Shown here: piece after piece, positions 15,797-17,599 of the stretch | Layout: every line of letters starts with the position of its first letter | Numbering within the stretch: the first letter of the stretch is position 1 | Origin: an uncultured bacterium | Lineage (GTDB): Bacteria; Bacillota; Clostridia; TANB77; CAG-508 | NCBI GenBank assembly: GCA_905214245.1 | Contig: CAJMLO010000021.1 | Location: forward strand, 1 to 17,599 | Reading direction: 5' to 3' | Length of the DNA: 17,599 nucleotides | The notes under the pieces: generated by a model | The model's database searches: none | Told to the model about the DNA's origin: nothing | What the model saw: the letters and a program-made list of their open reading frames with translations, nothing else | Position numbers and translations under genes: made by a program

Positions 15797-15934
15797 AGCG
15801 TAATCGATATAATATTTCAAGGAAACGCGCAGCGACCAAACGAAGCCGGAGGCTGAGTGCGATTCGAGCAGCCGTCAATATTTTTAATTGGCTGCGAACA
15901 GCAAGTTTCTAAGAAATATTATACCGATTACGCT
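15797..15934 (-). other. Structured element bounded by a 22-bp inverted repeat, between spoIVA and gerA
   Basis: Positions 15797-15818 and 15913-15934 are inverted repeats matching at 21 of 22 positions. The odd position (15807/15924) is A-C in plus-strand RNA but U-G in minus-strand RNA, so the stem is fully pairable only on the minus strand. The enclosed core is GC-rich (43 of 80 bases at 15821-15900) in strongly AT-rich surroundings. Inside are GAAAC/GTTTC (15822-15826 with 15905-15909), AGCC-GGA-GGCT (15844-15854) and GCAGCC/GGCTGC (15868-15873 with 15890-15895). On the minus strand an alternative GCUG-UUCG-CAGC hairpin is also possible. No coding potential is evident. It may be a structured RNA, a large spoIVA terminator (TTTT follows the minus-strand arm) or a small inverted-repeat mobile element. 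Confidence 0.7.
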
Positions 15935-15949
15935 AACATAAATCTAAAA

Positions 15950-15968
15950 GTTATTATTTTGTAACAAC
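15950..15968 (-). terminator. Weak hairpin directly after the spoIVA stop
   Basis: On the minus strand GTTGTTA (15968-15962) pairs with TAATAAC (15956-15950) over 7 bp with one G-U pair and a CAAAA loop. TTTTAG follows. It abuts the spoIVA stop codon. The stem is AT-rich, so on its own it would be a weak terminator; the larger element just downstream may do the work. Confidence 0.3.
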
Positions 15969-17450
15969 CTAAAGTATAATGCAAATTAATCCGCCACTAC
16001 CTTCATTTACAATGCGTTCTAATGTTTCTTGAAGTTTAGCTCTGGCATCTTCTGGCATTCTAGAAAGTTTATTTTGAAGTCCCTCATTTACAAGTTCATG
16101 TAGATTTTTTCCGAATATATTTGATTCCCAAATTTTTTCTGGATCATTTTCAAATTCAGAAAGCAAATAATTTACAAGTTCTTCTGATTGTTTTTCGCTT
16201 CCTACAAGAGGAGAAACTTCAGTTTCAATTTCCGCTTTTATCAAATGAATTGATGGTGCTCGTGCTTTTAATTTTACGCCAAATCTTGAGCCCTGTTTTA
16301 CTATTTCTGGTTCATCGAGAATAAGTTCATCCATAGAAGGTGTTACAATTCCATAACCTGTTGCCTTAACTTGTTCTAATGCGCCTGCAATTTTGTCATA
16401 TTCCTTTTTAGTATTAGCAAGGGTTGTAATTGTTGAAAATAAATCTCCTTCATTTGAAATATCAACACCAGATATTTCTGTAAGTACTTTGTAAAATAGC
16501 TCTTCTGATAAATTGATTGAAATATCTACATTTCCATCTCCAAGTTTTATTTCATCAACAACAGTTTTGGTTATTATTTGAGTATTTTGAAGTTTAGAAG
16601 CACCAGAGTCGACTTGTTTTAATATACGTACATCGCTAAAAGCTTCTTTTATTTCGTTAAATAATTCTACTTTTAACCAGTGGTCATCAGATAATCCATC
16701 AACCCATTTTGGAAAATTGATATTCATTTTTTCTACAGGAAATTCATATAGGATTTTTCCAAAAATATCTCCGATATCTTCCATATCAAGCCTTGAACAA
16801 TCTGTTGGAATTACAGCTGTTTGATATTTGTCCTCTAATTTTTGTGCAAGTGATTTTGTATAATCAGAAAAAGGATCGTTTGAATTTAATACAATTACAA
16901 AAGGTTTGTTTAATTCTTTTAATTCCTTAACAACTCTTTCTTCTGCATCTATGTAATCTTCACGAGGAATATCTGTAATACTTCCATCTGTTGTAACTAA
17001 AATTCCTATTGTAGAATGTTCTTGAATTACCTTTCTTGTTCCAATTTCAGCAGCTTGCTCAAAAGGTATCTCTTCATCAAACCATGGTGTTTTTACCATT
17101 CTTGGCATATCATCTTCTAAATAACCTATAGCATTATTTACAAGGTATCCAACGCAATCTACCAATCTTGTTTTTAATTTTAAATTATCGCCAATAGTTA
17201 TTTCGACTGCTTCATTTGGAATAAATTTTGGCTCTGTTGTCATAATAGTTCTACCTGCAGCACTTTGAGGCAATTCATCTCGTGCACGTTCTTTTTTGTA
17301 CTCATTATCTATATTTGGAATTACGAGTAAATCCATGAAGTTTTTTATAAAAGTTGATTTACCTGTTCGAACTGGACCAACAACTCCAACATAAATATCA
17401 CCTTGAGTACGGCTGGCTATATCTTGATATAATTTTAAATTCTCGTTCAT
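15969..17450 (-). CDS. spoIVA: Stage IV sporulation protein A, spore coat morphogenetic ATPase
   Basis: SpoIVA polymerises on the outer forespore membrane in the mother cell, using ATP hydrolysis, to form the base layer on which the spore coat assembles. The 493-residue protein is almost exactly the length of the B. subtilis protein (492) and similar throughout. The Walker A motif GPVRTGKST is at 25-33 (Lys31), followed by DELPQSAAGRTIMTTEPKF (58-76), the Walker-B-like RLVDCVGY (95-102), and the conserved AAEIGTRKVIQEHSTIGI (133-150). The C-terminal block includes LDEPEIVKQGSRFGVKLKA (378-396) and the final ETLERIVNEGSGGLICIIL. The ATG matches the family N-terminus; an AAGGGGG ribosome binding site lies about 13 nt upstream, somewhat farther than usual. 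It is upstream of and co-directional with the ger operon. Its presence places the organism among endospore formers. Confidence 0.98.
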   Translation of the reverse strand: MNENLKLYQDIASRTQGDIYVGVVGPVRTGKSTFIKNFMDLLVIPNIDNEYKKERARDELPQSAAGRTIMTTEPKFIPNEAVEITIGDNLKLKTRLVDCVGYLVNNAIGYLEDDMPRMVKTPWFDEEIPFEQAAEIGTRKVIQEHSTIGILVTTDGSITDIPREDYIDAEERVVKELKELNKPFVIVLNSNDPFSDYTKSLAQKLEDKYQTAVIPTDCSRLDMEDIGDIFGKILYEFPVEKMNINFPKWVDGLSDDHWLKVELFNEIKEAFSDVRILKQVDSGASKLQNTQIITKTVVDEIKLGDGNVDISINLSEELFYKVLTEISGVDISNEGDLFSTITTLANTKKEYDKIAGALEQVKATGYGIVTPSMDELILDEPEIVKQGSRFGVKLKARAPSIHLIKAEIETEVSPLVGSEKQSEELVNYLLSEFENDPEKIWESNIFGKNLHELVNEGLQNKLSRMPEDARAKLQETLERIVNEGSGGLICIIL

Positions 17451-17477
17451 ATTAACTAATTAACCCCCTTAAAAATG

Positions 17478-17508
17478 TTTGTACTAAAACTTTATTTAAT
17501 TTATATTA
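17478..17508 (-). promoter_or_regulatory. Weak candidate sigma-E promoter for spoIVA
   Basis: On the minus strand TAATATA (17508-17502) fits the sigma-E -35 pattern KMATATW. AGTACAAA (17485-17478) fits the -10 CATACANT at about five of eight positions, with a 16-bp spacer that is longer than usual. spoIVA is sigma-E controlled in Bacillus, so such a promoter is expected, but the match is poor. Nothing else is recognised in 17509-17599. Confidence 0.22.
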
Positions 17509-17599
17509 GATTTGATTTGGTATTATGACTAAAAAATATAAATTGTTGCCATTTTTTTTGTAGTGTGATAGAATAAGGTCAATTTAATAGAATATTAAT

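Noticed and set aside
15856..15880. GATTCGAGC inside the structured element resembles a tRNA T-loop
   Set aside because: There is no acceptor stem, D-arm or anticodon arm at the right spacing, and the surrounding helices do not fold as a cloverleaf.

Overview
The window is AT-rich chromosomal DNA from an endospore-forming member of the Clostridia. The evidence is the low GC content, strong GGAGG-type ribosome binding sites with occasional GTG and TTG starts, a complete SpoIVA spore-coat ATPase, a three-gene GerA-type germinant receptor operon, and Firmicutes-style neighbours such as secG-rnr and a DUF421-DUF4363 pair. No rRNA, tRNA, CRISPR array, insertion sequence, prophage or restriction/defence gene could be recognised. 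Most of the window is ordinary core chromosome.

Layout. Positions 3-1118 (+) hold a DUF421 membrane protein gene broken by a one-base insertion near 162, followed with an ATGA overlap by a small DUF4363 gene. Positions 1263-8224 (+) form a closely spaced run: class A penicillin-binding protein with one PASTA domain, cysS, a DUF1189-like membrane protein with a charged tail, and an FtsH-type membrane protease. A clear intrinsic terminator at 8239-8260 ends the run. An RluA-family pseudouridine synthase (8340-9194, -) is convergent with ftsH and divergent from secG. secG (9464-9718, +), behind a good sigma-A promoter, is followed by rnr (9783-11648, +), and a 34-bp perfect palindrome lies between them. 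From 11631 onward everything is on the minus strand: a gerA-gerB-gerC operon (15698 down to 11631, overlapping genes) and, upstream of it, spoIVA (17450 down to 15969).

How the parts fit together. The left half is growth-related: wall synthesis, Cys-tRNA charging, membrane protein quality control, Sec secretion and RNA turnover. The right half is sporulation and germination: SpoIVA builds the coat basement layer in the mother cell, and the GerA/B/C receptor is placed in the forespore inner membrane. A sigma-G-like promoter in front of gerA fits this. The two halves converge at 11631-11648, where rnr and gerC overlap tail to tail and a shared hairpin could terminate both.

The least explained object is a roughly 140-bp element at 15797-15934 between spoIVA and gerA. 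It is bounded by a 22-bp near-perfect inverted repeat, its core is about 54% GC in very AT-rich surroundings, and it contains several internal hairpins. The single mismatch in the closing stem becomes a G-U pair only in minus-strand RNA, the strand on which both neighbours are transcribed. It may be a structured RNA, an elaborate spoIVA terminator or a small mobile repeat; the sequence alone does not decide.
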